Notes: generated by a model from the letters alone, not told the origin. A stretch of 64,000 bases of DNA from Pedobacter sp. Leaf216 (GCF_001421515.1 NZ_LMKM01000023.1:129707-193706), one strand, 5' to 3'; positions 47,829 to 57,444 are shown, numbered from the stretch's first letter. Numbers and translations are program-made.

Positions 47829-50800
47829 TTACAGTGTTAGTTTAAGACCGATATTGAAGAACTTATTTTGTGGGTACTGTAATCCATTGTCATCAGCAAT
47901 TTCAGGGTCAACGCCATAATCTTTTAAGTTATCGATAGAGAATAAGTTGTATCCGTTTACATATACCCTGGCATTCTGGATCTTGATTTTTTCAGCCCAG
48001 CTTTTAGGGATGGTATAACCAATTTCGAGTGTACGGGCACGCAGATAACGTACATTATGCATCCAGAAGGTAGAGTTTTTGTTGTAATCGCTATGTGTTG
48101 CATCATTAAACCTAAGCGCAGGGTATTTACCTGCCACCCAAGGGCTGTTCAGGTTAAAAGGATCGGTACGGTGCCAGCTGTCATCAGCAAAATTCTGTAA
48201 TAAAGCACCTGTATTTTGGAATGCCCAGCGTTGTTCCCAGTTTTGGTTCCATGAGTACAATGCACCGCCTGAGAAATCTGCTGTAAAATCGAAGTTTTTG
48301 TAAGAACCGCCTATAGTAAAACCGAAACCGATATTGGGCTGACCTTGCGTGGTATAACCGATAGGTCTTTCATCAAATCCGTCAATCCTGCCATCACCAT
48401 TCTGATCTTTGTAAATTAAATCACCAGGGAGTAAAGAGCGGTTACCTTTACCATCAATGTTCACTTTGTAATTGTTGATTTCATCAATGCTCTGAAACTG
48501 GCCGGTTACTTCATAACCCCAGAAGATATCGGTGTATCTATTGGTGCTATTGTTCCTGTAATTTTCCCATGAGTTACCAAAGCGTGGTTTATAAACATCG
48601 ATCATCTTTTTTCTGCTAATGGAAAAATTTCCGCCAACGTTGTAGTTAAATTCGCCGATTTTATCTCTGTAGTTTAAGGCAAACTCACCTCCAAACTGTG
48701 CATCGCTGTTCAGGTTTTCAGGGTTTTGTGGATACCCCAGTTCTACAGGTACCTGAACATCATTTTTAATGGCAAATAACCCTGTACGTTTTCTATAAAA
48801 ATAATCTGCCGTACCGGAAAGCTTGCTTCCGAACATCGAAAAGTCTAATCCGATATCGGTTATTTTGCTTTTAAACCAGCTCAGGTTATTTATAATCGGG
48901 CCTAAATCACGTGAGGTGGTAATGTTTTTGCCATCCAGAATAACTGTTCCCTGGTTGTACCTGTAACCTGGAATATAGGCAAACGGATCAATAGGAAGAT
49001 CATCATCACCCAATACACCGTAAGATGCACGGAGTTTTAAATCGTTTAAGATGTTGCTCTCACCTAAAAGTGATTTGATAAATTTCTCCTGGGTAATTCT
49101 CCATCCGATGGAAGCAGATGGAAAATAGCCAACCCGTCTGTCAGGTGCAAATTTCCATGAGGCATCTCTACGGCCTGAAAGTTCCAGGTAATATTTGTTA
49201 TCATAGTTATAGTTTAACCTGGCTACATAACCTATTCGGGCCTGCTCTTCCTGTACATCTGCAAAATCCTGTCCATCCATATCGGCAAACTGCAATACCG
49301 GTAAAATATTGGTCTGCGGTACGGCATGCTGAAAAGTGTATGTTCTAAAACGATCTAAACGCTCGGCTACCAAAACCCCACCTACGGTATGTTTGCCAAA
49401 TGTGCGGTTATAGTTGGCCTGTATCTGATAGGTATTTGTATATATTTTCTCATTTCTACGCTCACGGTACGGATTGGAGCTGCCCACTTTTTCTTCGTAA
49501 ACACCTGTTTCGGGATGGTAGGTATATACATTATAGGTATACTCATGCCCGTTAATTACGTTATCGGCTATGTAATAAGAATACAATCCTTTGATTTCCA
49601 ATCCTTTTATTGGTGTATCGTAACTTGCAGATAAATTGGTTTGGAGTACGCGCCAATCTGATCTCCAGTATCCGGTAAGTGCTTTACTCTGCACGGCAAA
49701 CTGTTCGGTATTGTGGCCGATATCGTTAGGGTAATTTGGGTTGCCATTGGCATAAGCCTGCTCTGTTGGTCTGTTTCTTAATAAGGCGAAACGGGCGGCG
49801 AAATAATCATCTCCACCTGGTACACCTGGCTGGTCGCGACTTTCGATACGGCCGTTAATGAGCATACCAACTTTAAAACGGTCGGTTATTTTTGCTTCGA
49901 TATTACTTTGAATATTGGTTCTGTTAAAATCGAATTCGCGTGCGGTTCCATAAACACCTTTTTGATCTAATCGGGTGGCAGAAAAATAATAATTTACTTT
50001 ATCGGTACCTCCTGATGCACTTAAATTAACGGAGCTTTGCGGTGCATTTGGTGCAATAATAATATCTTTCCAGTTTTGACTCTGGTAGCCGTATTCCGTA
50101 CCGGCTTTCCATTTATCCAGTTCTGCCTGGGTAATGTCAGTTCTGCCATTGGCATTCAATTCGGCGGTGGCTTTGCCTAACATCCAGGTATAAGCATCGG
50201 TGGTTTCAGGAAAACGTACCCAATTTTGCCATCCTGTGTAAGCATCTACGCTAAAGGTATTACGCGTACTGTTTTTACCCCTCTTGGTGGTTACCAATAT
50301 TACGCCATTTGCTGCCCTGCTACCATAAATAGCTGCCGAGGCATCTTTAAGCACGCTAATTGTTTCAATATCGTTTGGTGATATGTTATTAAACTGGCCT
50401 GCATCCTGCTGTATTCCATCAATAACATATAACGGGTTGCCCATGTTACGGATCTGGATATTGGCGCTTGATCCTGGTCTGCCATCGGGCATTCTGAACG
50501 AAACCCCAGGCAATTTGCCCGCGAGGCCTGTACTTACTGTAGAGCCTCCATGCACTTTTTCGAGATCTTTACTGCTAATGGAAGAAATGGCCCCCGTAAT
50601 GGCTTCCTTTTTCTGCGTGTTGTAACCTACAACAACAACTTCCGAAAGGTCGTTATCAGAAGGTTTAAGTTTAACGTTGATTTGCGTGCGACCAGCAATT
50701 GCAACTTCCTGATTGGCGTAGCCGACGTAAATAAAAATCAGTGTGGCGTTTTTATCGCTTACCTGGATTTTAAATTTTCCATCTCCATCTGTAGTAGCAC

Positions 50801-51032
50801 CCGTGCTTGTACCTTTAATTTTAATACTGGCACCAACAACGGTCTCCCCTTTTTCATCGGTAACTGTTCCGGTAACGGTAGTTTGCGCTTGTGCACTGAG
50901 CTGAAATGAAAGCAAGATTAAGGTAATTGAAGTAAAAATAGCAGTGAGGACCTTGTGTTTCAAAAATATTTTTTGAAGCAGGTACCTATCCAGGCGTACA
51001 AAGCCGCCGTAAGAGAATAAACTTCTTTTCAT
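47829..51032 (-). CDS. SusC/RagA-family TonB-linked outer-membrane transporter
   Basis: A 1067-residue SusC-type transporter. The signal is long, with a basic N-region (MKRSLFSYGGFVRLDRYLLQ) before the hydrophobic core and the cut at LSAQAQ. Then come the regulatory-like beta-sandwich (TVTGTVTDEKGETVVGASIK), the TonB-box region (LSEVVVVGYNTQKKEAITGA), the plug (IQIRNMGNPLYVIDGIQQD, IETISVLKDASAAIYGSRAA) and the barrel ending FNIGLKLTL. It leads an operon with SusD, DUF3823, two GH43, GH5-like and GH2 genes, so an arabinose- or xylose-decorated plant polysaccharide is the likely import substrate. Confidence 0.97.
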   Translation of the reverse strand: MKRSLFSYGGFVRLDRYLLQKIFLKHKVLTAIFTSITLILLSFQLSAQAQTTVTGTVTDEKGETVVGASIKIKGTSTGATTDGDGKFKIQVSDKNATLIFIYVGYANQEVAIAGRTQINVKLKPSDNDLSEVVVVGYNTQKKEAITGAISSISSKDLEKVHGGSTVSTGLAGKLPGVSFRMPDGRPGSSANIQIRNMGNPLYVIDGIQQDAGQFNNISPNDIETISVLKDASAAIYGSRAANGVILVTTKRGKNSTRNTFSVDAYTGWQNWVRFPETTDAYTWMLGKATAELNANGRTDITQAELDKWKAGTEYGYQSQNWKDIIIAPNAPQSSVNLSASGGTDKVNYYFSATRLDQKGVYGTAREFDFNRTNIQSNIEAKITDRFKVGMLINGRIESRDQPGVPGGDDYFAARFALLRNRPTEQAYANGNPNYPNDIGHNTEQFAVQSKALTGYWRSDWRVLQTNLSASYDTPIKGLEIKGLYSYYIADNVINGHEYTYNVYTYHPETGVYEEKVGSSNPYRERRNEKIYTNTYQIQANYNRTFGKHTVGGVLVAERLDRFRTYTFQHAVPQTNILPVLQFADMDGQDFADVQEEQARIGYVARLNYNYDNKYYLELSGRRDASWKFAPDRRVGYFPSASIGWRITQEKFIKSLLGESNILNDLKLRASYGVLGDDDLPIDPFAYIPGYRYNQGTVILDGKNITTSRDLGPIINNLSWFKSKITDIGLDFSMFGSKLSGTADYFYRKRTGLFAIKNDVQVPVELGYPQNPENLNSDAQFGGEFALNYRDKIGEFNYNVGGNFSISRKKMIDVYKPRFGNSWENYRNNSTNRYTDIFWGYEVTGQFQSIDEINNYKVNIDGKGNRSLLPGDLIYKDQNGDGRIDGFDERPIGYTTQGQPNIGFGFTIGGSYKNFDFTADFSGGALYSWNQNWEQRWAFQNTGALLQNFADDSWHRTDPFNLNSPWVAGKYPALRFNDATHSDYNKNSTFWMHNVRYLRARTLEIGYTIPKSWAEKIKIQNARVYVNGYNLFSIDNLKDYGVDPEIADDNGLQYPQNKFFNIGLKLTL

Positions 51033-51185
51033 ATGGGTTAGATATTTGGTTAGTTACTAGAAGTAAATGGTTTTAGTTCGATTTAATTCTTGTCAAAGAT
51101 TCGGTTTTTCGCTGTAGCACGGGATACGCATTTGTATCAATATTTCTTCAATTTGTCTCGATTTGCAGCTGGAGGAAGCGCGGTA

Positions 51186-51332
51186 TTTCTTTGGTTTTTT
51201 ACCACAGATGGGTAGAGATAAACACTAATAATGTTTTGTGTTGTGTCATATTTTGCGGAGTTGAAGGAGGTTTCTTTGGTTTTTTACCACAGATGGGCAC
51301 AGATAATATTTTGTGTTGTGTCATATTGTGCG
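51186..51332. repeat. Imperfect direct repeat upstream of SusC
   Basis: Two copies, 51186-51257 and 51271-51332. Both contain TTTCTTTGGTTTTTTACCAC, then AGATGGG, and both end with TTTTGTGTTGTGTCATATT plus TGCG-like text; the first has about 10 extra bases in the middle. ACCACAGATG-type sequences are a familiar intergenic repeat in Bacteroidota. They lie in a 567-bp gene-free stretch (51033-51599) between SusC and the beta-propeller hydrolase, which also holds the palindrome at 51400. I see no clear promoter in it. Confidence 0.8.
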
Positions 51333-51399
51333 AAATGAAACGTAGCGGAGAAGTCTAAGCGAATCATAACAAAGGACAAAAATAGCGAGTGCATTACGA

Positions 51400-51417
51400 T
51401 TCCCGCATGCGCGGGAA
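51400..51417. repeat. REP-like GC-rich palindrome
   Basis: TTCCCGC, four bases ATGC, GCGGGAA: a perfect hairpin, followed by text (GACGAGCG, GATTGCTACGGCTCGCTC, GCAATGAC) that resembles the repetitive extragenic elements of Bacteroidota. It is a local repeat rather than a terminator. Confidence 0.6.
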
Positions 51418-51599
51418 AGGACGAGCGTAGTTGAAATGCTAGTGAAAGATTGCTACGGCTCGCTCTTCCCCTGCCTAGCAATGACAAATTTTATGCATTT
51501 CACTTTAAAACCTTCCTGTCGTGGGCAGCGGCAAATCAAAGTAAGTAATCTTCAAAAAAACTCATTTTGCGGGCACCTCTCTGGGTAGGAAGGTAATAT

Positions 51600-52616
51600 T
51601 TAAGGCTGGCTCAGGTAAAAATCAAAAGGTTTATCCCGGTCGCATACCAGCGTTCCATCTTTAAACTCCAGTTCTGCAACGTGGATAGATGTGCGTTTAT
51701 TTGAATATGAAAAGGTGTAATCCTGATCCAACCTGCCTTCGAAATGGGTTTTGCGTCCGGGATGGGTAAAGTAAAAAATATAGGCTTTACCCCCAACTAC
51801 CTGTACATCGGCATGGGCACCGGTTGGGGTATCTTCAGCCCTATGCCCGGGCACATCCAAAACCATCCCCTGCTTCTCCCAGCTTTCGCCATCTTTTGAG
51901 CGGTAAACCCGTTGGCCGTGCCATTCATCGGTAATCATCCAATAAAAGTTGTTAAAGAAAAAAGCTTTTGCACCCTCGTGCGGGGCACCACCTATGGCCG
52001 GCTCTGCCTGTGCTACCCAATGTTGAAGATCCTTGCTTTCGGCTGTCATGGTTATGCTCCCTTTAGAACTGTCTTTATACCACATGTGCCATTTCCCGTC
52101 GGGCATTTTTAATAAGGTTGGATCAATCACATGGTCTGAATTTAAGGTAATGAAACCTTTATATTTCCATTTAAATAAATCCTTGCTAGTGTAATGCGCA
52201 ATTTTTGCCGTGCCTCCCCAATGGTTACGTACGCCTTTAATATAGGCGAGGTACATATGGTAAATGCCTTTTTCGTAAATTACATCGGGTGCCCAAAAGG
52301 TATTCACACCGGGTTCAAAATTTAAATCGAGTGCACCTTTATACACAAAAGTTTGCCCGTTATCAGTAGTAGTGGCCACACCGATATTGGTACCGTAGCA
52401 ATAAGCTACATCATTGGTTTGTGCGTTTGCCCTGCGCTGCGTGTAAAGCATCCACCAACTTTTTTCGGCATGGTTGTATACAATAACAGGGTCTGCAGCG
52501 CCATCATAAATCGGATCGCGGTATAGGGGTGATGGTGCAAGCCGCAGTTGTTGTGCATAAGTGTTAACAGTTAACAATAGCAGAATGGATAAAATTATTG
52601 GCCTTAAGTTTCTCAC
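51600..52616 (-). CDS. Five-bladed beta-propeller glycoside hydrolase, GH43/GH117-like
   Basis: About 338 residues from a GTG start chosen because it opens a good signal peptide (RNLRPIILSILLLLTVNTYA); the frame is open 27 codons further upstream, including ATGs, but that part does not look like a signal. The mature protein has DPIYDGAADPVIVYNHAEKS, WWMLYTQRRANAQTNDV, FWAPDVIYEKGIYHMYLAYI and HVIDPTLLKMPDGKWHMWYK, a propeller with candidate catalytic acids. It is related to families 43 and 117 but differs from the two GH43 proteins of the operon. It lies divergently beside the sensor kinase gene, as a likely target of that regulator. Confidence 0.8.
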   Translation of the reverse strand: MRNLRPIILSILLLLTVNTYAQQLRLAPSPLYRDPIYDGAADPVIVYNHAEKSWWMLYTQRRANAQTNDVAYCYGTNIGVATTTDNGQTFVYKGALDLNFEPGVNTFWAPDVIYEKGIYHMYLAYIKGVRNHWGGTAKIAHYTSKDLFKWKYKGFITLNSDHVIDPTLLKMPDGKWHMWYKDSSKGSITMTAESKDLQHWVAQAEPAIGGAPHEGAKAFFFNNFYWMITDEWHGQRVYRSKDGESWEKQGMVLDVPGHRAEDTPTGAHADVQVVGGKAYIFYFTHPGRKTHFEGRLDQDYTFSYSNKRTSIHVAELEFKDGTLVCDRDKPFDFYLSQP

Positions 52617-52772
52617 GATTGGTTTATACCGGTTAGTAAGGCACAAATAATAGAATTTGCCCTGGAGCACAAAATTCATCTGTCTCAATCTTTCCACTTA
52701 TCCTCTCAAATTCAATTTGAGTTAAAAGCAAAGCATTTCTTTAATATATTTGAAGCTGCTGACCAATATAAA

Positions 52773-55700
52773 TTGAAAAAACTCCTCATCCTTTTATGTT
52801 TAACTTTCTCAGCCAACCTGCTGCTGGCTCAGCCTTATTATTTCAGGCATTACCAGGTAGAAAACGGACTTTCTAACAATACTGCATTTTGCAGTGTACA
52901 GGATGGAGATGGTTTTATGTGGTTCGGTACGAAGGATGGCCTTAACCGCTTTGATGGTTACGCTTTTAAAACTTACCGCCACGATCCGGATAAGGCAGGC
53001 AGTTTGGGCAACGATCTGATTTATGCCCTGCATTACGACCAGCATAAAACGCTGTGGGTTGGCACAAACAATGGTGTATACAGGTATAATCCATCCAAAG
53101 AGAGTTTCAGCATAATTAAAGGCACCGAAGGGATGCGTATTATTGATTTGAACAGTGATATGAAGGGAAATTTATGGATTTTATCTTCATTTAAAATCTA
53201 CCTTTATCAAAAAAGCACTAAAAAAATGCAGGTTTTTGGCAACAATGCCCGTTTTGATGCTTCGCTGGTTACTGTGTTAAAAAATGGCAGTGTATGGATC
53301 AGTACCGGGAAGGGAACGGTAGAAAAATACAATCCTGAAGAAAATAATTTCCAGAGTTTCAATATTAATGGGATAAACAAAAAGCCGGAATATGGTTGGG
53401 TATCACGACTTGCCGAAACCGGGAACGGCAAACTGCTAATTGGCACCACCAACCAGGGCGTAAAACTATTTGACCCTGTTACACGGCAATCAAAAAACAT
53501 TTTAAAACTGAACGACGACCAGACGCCGATCTTTGTGAGGGATATTAAAAAAACAGGTTTAAATGAATTCTGGATTGCAACAGAATCGGGGATTTACATT
53601 TATAACGATTCGACCGAAAAAATCACACACATCCAGAAACAATATAACAATGATTACTCCTTAAGCGACAATGCCATTTATTCGATTTGCCAGGATCGTG
53701 AGGGGGGCGTTTGGACGGGTACTTATTTTGGTGGCGTAAATTATTACTCGAGCCATACATCGTTGTTTACCAAATACTTTCCGCAAAAAGGTACGAATTC
53801 CATTAGCGGAAGTGATGTAAGGGAAATTACCAGAGACCTGGCTGGCAATTTCTGGATCGGGACTGAAGACGCAGGCCTGAACAAGCTCGATATCAAAACC
53901 GGGCAGTTTAAACACTTCCTGCCAGATGGCAGGCCCGGAAGCATTGCCTATTCGAACATCCATGGTTTGCTGGTTGATGGAGATAAGCTTTGGATCGGTA
54001 CTTTTGAACATGGGCTGGATGTGTTAGACCTGAAAACCGAGAAAGTAATTAAACATTACCAGGCGGGCGTAGGAAATGCTTTACGCACCAACTTTATTGT
54101 AACCTTTTGCAAAACACGTTCGGGAGAGATATTAGTAGGCACCATAAATGGAATTTACCGCTATAACCGCAAACGCGATGATTTTGATCCTATAGCTGGT
54201 CTTCCTTTTATTTTTTACGATTCGGTTATTGAAGATAGCCAGGGCAATATTTGGGCAGGAAGCTTTAACGATGGGGTTTTCCGCTTTAATTTATCCAAAC
54301 CCGGATATGTAAACTTCCGGAACAGCACCAGTGATGCAAAAAGTTTAAGCCACAATACGATAAACAGCATTTTTGAAGATAAGCAACATCAAATGTGGAT
54401 AACTACAGATGGTGGCGGACTGAGCAGGTTCGACAAAAAAACGCAGCAGTTTAAACGGTATGGTGTTAAAAATGGCTTCCCCAGCAATTACCTTTTCAGG
54501 ATTAAACAAGATGCATCAAATAAGTTCTGGATCAGCAGTACCCGCGGGCTAATCCACTTCGATCCGGCAACGGCGCTAAGCAAAACATACTCCAAAGCCA
54601 ACGGATTGCTAACCGATCAGTTTAATTACAACTCGGCCTACCAGGGTAAAGATGGCCGCATTTATTTTGGAAGTGTAAAAGGTTTGATCAGTTTTAATCC
54701 GGCTGACCTCACCGCTACCACTTATGAAACCCCTGTTTTTTTAACCGGTTTTCAGGTGAACAGCACCGAAATTGGCTTAAATGGGGCAAATGCCATATCA
54801 GATAAATCAATCGTTTATGCAGACACTATTGAACTTAACTACAACCAGTCATCTTTCAGTATCGATTTTGCCGCCCTGAGCTACCGTTCTCCGGAAATGA
54901 CAGAATACGCTTACAAAATGAGCGGACTTTATAAAGATTGGGAATATCTAAAAACCAACAGAAAGGTTTACTTCACCAAACTTGCGCCGGGCAAATATAC
55001 TTTTGAGGTAAAGGCACTGGTAGAAGGAAGCAATACCTGGAGCAACAAAAACGTAAAATTACTGATCAGGATCAGTCCGCCCTTTTATTTAAGTCCGTTT
55101 GCCTATTTTATTTATTTCATCAGTGCAGGTGCAATTATTTTCTTTTTGGTATCCCGTTACCATCAAAAAATTGCGTTGAAAAACAGCAGGCGCATGGAGG
55201 TTTTTGAACATGAGAAGCAGAAGGAAGTTTACCAGGCGAAGATTGAGTTTTTTACCAATGTTGCACACGAAATCAGAACGCCGTTAACGTTGATTATCGG
55301 CCCGATGGAAAAGTTGATTAAACAGGCCGATGCCATTCCTGCAATTGAAAAAAACCTCCGCATTATGGGGCGTAACACCGACAGGTTATTAAAGCTGACC
55401 AATCAGTTATTGGATTTCAGAAAAACAGAAACCAGCGATTTCTCTTTGAATTTTGTTAAGGCGGACATTACTGAGATTTTGAAGGATGTATATTTACAGT
55501 TTCAACCAGCTGCCGAACAGCGCACAGTCAATTACCTGATCAACTTACCTGAAAAAGCCTTTTCAGCCTATATTGATGTGGAAGCTTTTTATAAAATTAT
55601 CAGCAATTTGATTGATAATGCCATTAAATACGGCAAAACAACTGTCGAAATTAAGCTTGAACAAACCGCTGGGGAAGATAAATTCAGGGTGACTGTTATG

Positions 55701-55946
55701 AACGATGGCCATAAGATTCCAAAAGAAATACAGAACAAAATTTTCGAACCGTTTTTCAGGGCCAAGGAAACTGAAATCACCAGGGGTACTGGTATCGGAC
55801 TATCAATTTCCAAATCGCTCGCGCAGCTACACAGTGGTGAACTTTACCTGGATTTTAATCACAACGATTTTAATATATTTGTATTGGAACTGCCCATCCA
55901 TCAACTTATTGAATTTAACCTGAACGGAAAATGGAAGAAATTGTAG
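52773..55946 (+). CDS. Hybrid-two-component-type sensor histidine kinase without receiver
   Basis: A 1057-residue sensor. It starts with TTG, the only start that keeps the signal peptide (KKLLILLCLTFSANLLLAQ). The periplasmic part is a two-bladed-propeller type sensor of Reg_prop repeats (e.g. NGLSNNTAFCSVQDGDGFMW, then FGTKDGLNRFDG) and a Y_Y_Y domain (YAYKMSGLYKDWEYLKTNRK). A membrane segment near residue 780 (YFIYFISAGAIIFFLVSRY) precedes HisKA with His832 in NVAHEIRTPLTLI and the ATPase domain (NLIDNAIKYGK, GTGIGLSISKSL). In most Bacteroidota the receiver and AraC domain follow in the same protein. Here the protein stops after the ATPase domain, and they are on the next, overlapping gene. 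Confidence 0.95.
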   Translation: MKKLLILLCLTFSANLLLAQPYYFRHYQVENGLSNNTAFCSVQDGDGFMWFGTKDGLNRFDGYAFKTYRHDPDKAGSLGNDLIYALHYDQHKTLWVGTNNGVYRYNPSKESFSIIKGTEGMRIIDLNSDMKGNLWILSSFKIYLYQKSTKKMQVFGNNARFDASLVTVLKNGSVWISTGKGTVEKYNPEENNFQSFNINGINKKPEYGWVSRLAETGNGKLLIGTTNQGVKLFDPVTRQSKNILKLNDDQTPIFVRDIKKTGLNEFWIATESGIYIYNDSTEKITHIQKQYNNDYSLSDNAIYSICQDREGGVWTGTYFGGVNYYSSHTSLFTKYFPQKGTNSISGSDVREITRDLAGNFWIGTEDAGLNKLDIKTGQFKHFLPDGRPGSIAYSNIHGLLVDGDKLWIGTFEHGLDVLDLKTEKVIKHYQAGVGNALRTNFIVTFCKTRSGEILVGTINGIYRYNRKRDDFDPIAGLPFIFYDSVIEDSQGNIWAGSFNDGVFRFNLSKPGYVNFRNSTSDAKSLSHNTINSIFEDKQHQMWITTDGGGLSRFDKKTQQFKRYGVKNGFPSNYLFRIKQDASNKFWISSTRGLIHFDPATALSKTYSKANGLLTDQFNYNSAYQGKDGRIYFGSVKGLISFNPADLTATTYETPVFLTGFQVNSTEIGLNGANAISDKSIVYADTIELNYNQSSFSIDFAALSYRSPEMTEYAYKMSGLYKDWEYLKTNRKVYFTKLAPGKYTFEVKALVEGSNTWSNKNVKLLIRISPPFYLSPFAYFIYFISAGAIIFFLVSRYHQKIALKNSRRMEVFEHEKQKEVYQAKIEFFTNVAHEIRTPLTLIIGPMEKLIKQADAIPAIEKNLRIMGRNTDRLLKLTNQLLDFRKTETSDFSLNFVKADITEILKDVYLQFQPAAEQRTVNYLINLPEKAFSAYIDVEAFYKIISNLIDNAIKYGKTTVEIKLEQTAGEDKFRVTVMNDGHKIPKEIQNKIFEPFFRAKETEITRGTGIGLSISKSLAQLHSGELYLDFNHNDFNIFVLELPIHQLIEFNLNGKWKKL

Positions 55947-56755
55947 GTACGCACGCGATAAAATATCCTCAGGAAGCAGATAAAGCTGTAGTGCTTTTAG
56001 TAGATGACAATGAGGACATTCTTGATTTTATATCGGATGACCTGGAAGAAAAATACCATGTATTGCAGGCCCGTAACGGTGTGGAAGCTTTGAAAGTTTT
56101 GGAGCACGAGATTGTTCAGCTTATCATCAGCGATGTAATGATGCCGGAGATGGATGGTTTTGAGTTCTGTGCAAAAATTAAATCGACGTTAGAATTTAGC
56201 CACATCCCTGTGATTTTACTTACGGCAAAAAACTCATTGCAATCAAAAATTGAGGGTTTGGAACTGGGTGCTGATGTTTATGTTGAGAAACCTTTTTCAC
56301 CAGCATTTCTGCAGGTTCAGATTTCCAGTCTGATTAAAAACAGGAACAAGATTAAAGAATATTTCTCGAGTTCTCCGCTATTGCACATCAAAAGTATTGC
56401 TTACTCCAAGGCTGATGAGGTATTTTTGGAGAAGCTTCAGGATACGATCAATAAAAACATCAGCAACCAGAGTTTGGATGTAGAACACCTGGCCGAAAAG
56501 ATGAACATGAGCCGCCCTACGCTGTACCGAAAAATTAAATCCATCTCCAACTTAAGTCCTAACGAACTGATTAACCTTGCCCGTTTAAAAAAAGCCGCAG
56601 CATATCTAAATGAGGGATTATTGAAAATATACGAGATCTCGGAAATAGTTGGTTATAGCTCTCAATCACATTTCGGCAGAAACTTTGCCAAACAGTTTGG
56701 AATGTCGCCTACTGATTATTTACACAGCAAAACGGCAGAGAAAAAAAAGCCTTAA
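55931..56755 (+). CDS. Response regulator with receiver and AraC-type DNA-binding domain
   Basis: A 274-residue regulator. The receiver (about 20-135) has VLLVDDNEDI, phospho-acceptor Asp68 in IISDVMMPEMDGFEF and VILLTAKNS with the Lys of KPFSP. The AraC-type HTH pair (about 170-270) has LDVEHLAEKMNMSRPTLYRK and IYEISEIVGYSSQSHFGRNF. The ATG lies 16 bp inside the kinase gene in another frame, so translation is probably coupled. It should be phosphorylated by that kinase and turn on the divergent polysaccharide genes. Together the two genes equal one normal hybrid regulator. Confidence 0.94.
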   Translation: MEEIVGTHAIKYPQEADKAVVLLVDDNEDILDFISDDLEEKYHVLQARNGVEALKVLEHEIVQLIISDVMMPEMDGFEFCAKIKSTLEFSHIPVILLTAKNSLQSKIEGLELGADVYVEKPFSPAFLQVQISSLIKNRNKIKEYFSSSPLLHIKSIAYSKADEVFLEKLQDTINKNISNQSLDVEHLAEKMNMSRPTLYRKIKSISNLSPNELINLARLKKAAAYLNEGLLKIYEISEIVGYSSQSHFGRNFAKQFGMSPTDYLHSKTAEKKKP

Positions 56756-56825
56756 AAATCAAATAGTTAACCATTGTTATTCTATTTATTTTTATGTAAA
56801 TTGTCATAACCAAAATATAGAAGTT

Positions 56826-57272
56826 ATGAACATGCTTAAGAAAATCCAAATTTGGGGTGATCAGCATCACCCAAAATGGTTAGACTATTTTAGAATCTTA
56901 TTAGGCCTTATATTAATGTGGAAGGGTATTGATTTTTACATCAATATGCAAGCTTTCAGCAATTTAATGAGGGGAGCCTTTTTAGGTACCGCTGTGAGCA
57001 TTAGTTTACTGGCGCACCTCATTATTGTACTGCATGTTATAGGTGGACTTGCCATTACTTTAGGCACACATACCCGCACATTCTGTTTGGTTAATTTACC
57101 GATACTCATTGGCGCAGTTTTCTTTATCAATATTTCTGGTGGTATTTTTAAGCCTTATTCAGAATTCTGGTTTTCGGTTTCGGTATTGGTGGGTTTAGTT
57201 TGTTTTGTTATAGAAGGAAACGGTATATTATCTGTAGATCGCGATAAAATTTACCCAAATCAGGCGCTTTAA
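56826..57272 (+). CDS. DoxX-family membrane protein
   Basis: A 148-residue inner-membrane protein starting MNMLKKIQIWGDQHHPKWLD; an open frame upstream overlaps the regulator gene and is not a real extension. Four membrane segments are visible: YFRILLGLILMWKGIDFYI, GTAVSISLLAHLIIVLHVIG, FCLVNLPILIGAVFFINISG and FWFSVSVLVGLVCFVIEGNG. The pattern fits the DoxX family, whose members often have redox or quinone-related roles. A terminator follows; no link to the polysaccharide locus is evident. Confidence 0.85.
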   Translation: MNMLKKIQIWGDQHHPKWLDYFRILLGLILMWKGIDFYINMQAFSNLMRGAFLGTAVSISLLAHLIIVLHVIGGLAITLGTHTRTFCLVNLPILIGAVFFINISGGIFKPYSEFWFSVSVLVGLVCFVIEGNGILSVDRDKIYPNQAL

Positions 57273-57293
57273 CATAATTTCACACTCATTATA

Positions 57294-57337
57294 AAGCAGA
57301 TAATTGGCACATTTAAGCTATTTATCTGCTTTTTTTT
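57294..57337 (+). terminator. Rho-independent terminator after the DoxX gene
   Basis: A 10-bp perfect stem (AAGCAGATAA / TTATCTGCTT) with an 18-nt loop, followed by a run of T. It lies 22 bp past the DoxX stop. Confidence 0.8.
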
Positions 57338-57409
57338 ATTTTCTTTCATGCGCTAACTTAATGATAAACAACACTTAGCATATCTTTTAAAATATTTCTT
57401 TGGAAATCA

Positions 57410-57440
57410 TTTGCAGATTTGCTTCAAGTTTGTACTTTTG
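57410..57440 (+). promoter_or_regulatory. Bacteroidota-type promoter of tRNA-Ser
   Basis: TTTG (57410-57413), 19-bp spacer, TACTTTTG (57433-57440): an exact match to the -33/-7 consensus (TTTG, about 19 bp, TAnnTTTG). It lies 4 bp before the mature tRNA end, so the transcript begins almost at the tRNA. Confidence 0.8.
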
Positions 57441-57444
57441 CGGC

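Noticed and set aside
51186..51332. Direct repeats as a CRISPR array
   Set aside because: Only two copies, of unequal length, with no regular spacers and no cas gene.
55925..55946. Programmed -1 frameshift joining kinase and response regulator
   Set aside because: There is no standard slippery heptamer, and the regulator frame is closed by a stop at 55916 just upstream of its ATG, so independent starts are more likely.
56649..56825. 59-codon upstream extension of the DoxX frame
   Set aside because: It overlaps the response-regulator gene in another frame and is not membrane-like; the ATG at 56826 starts the real protein.
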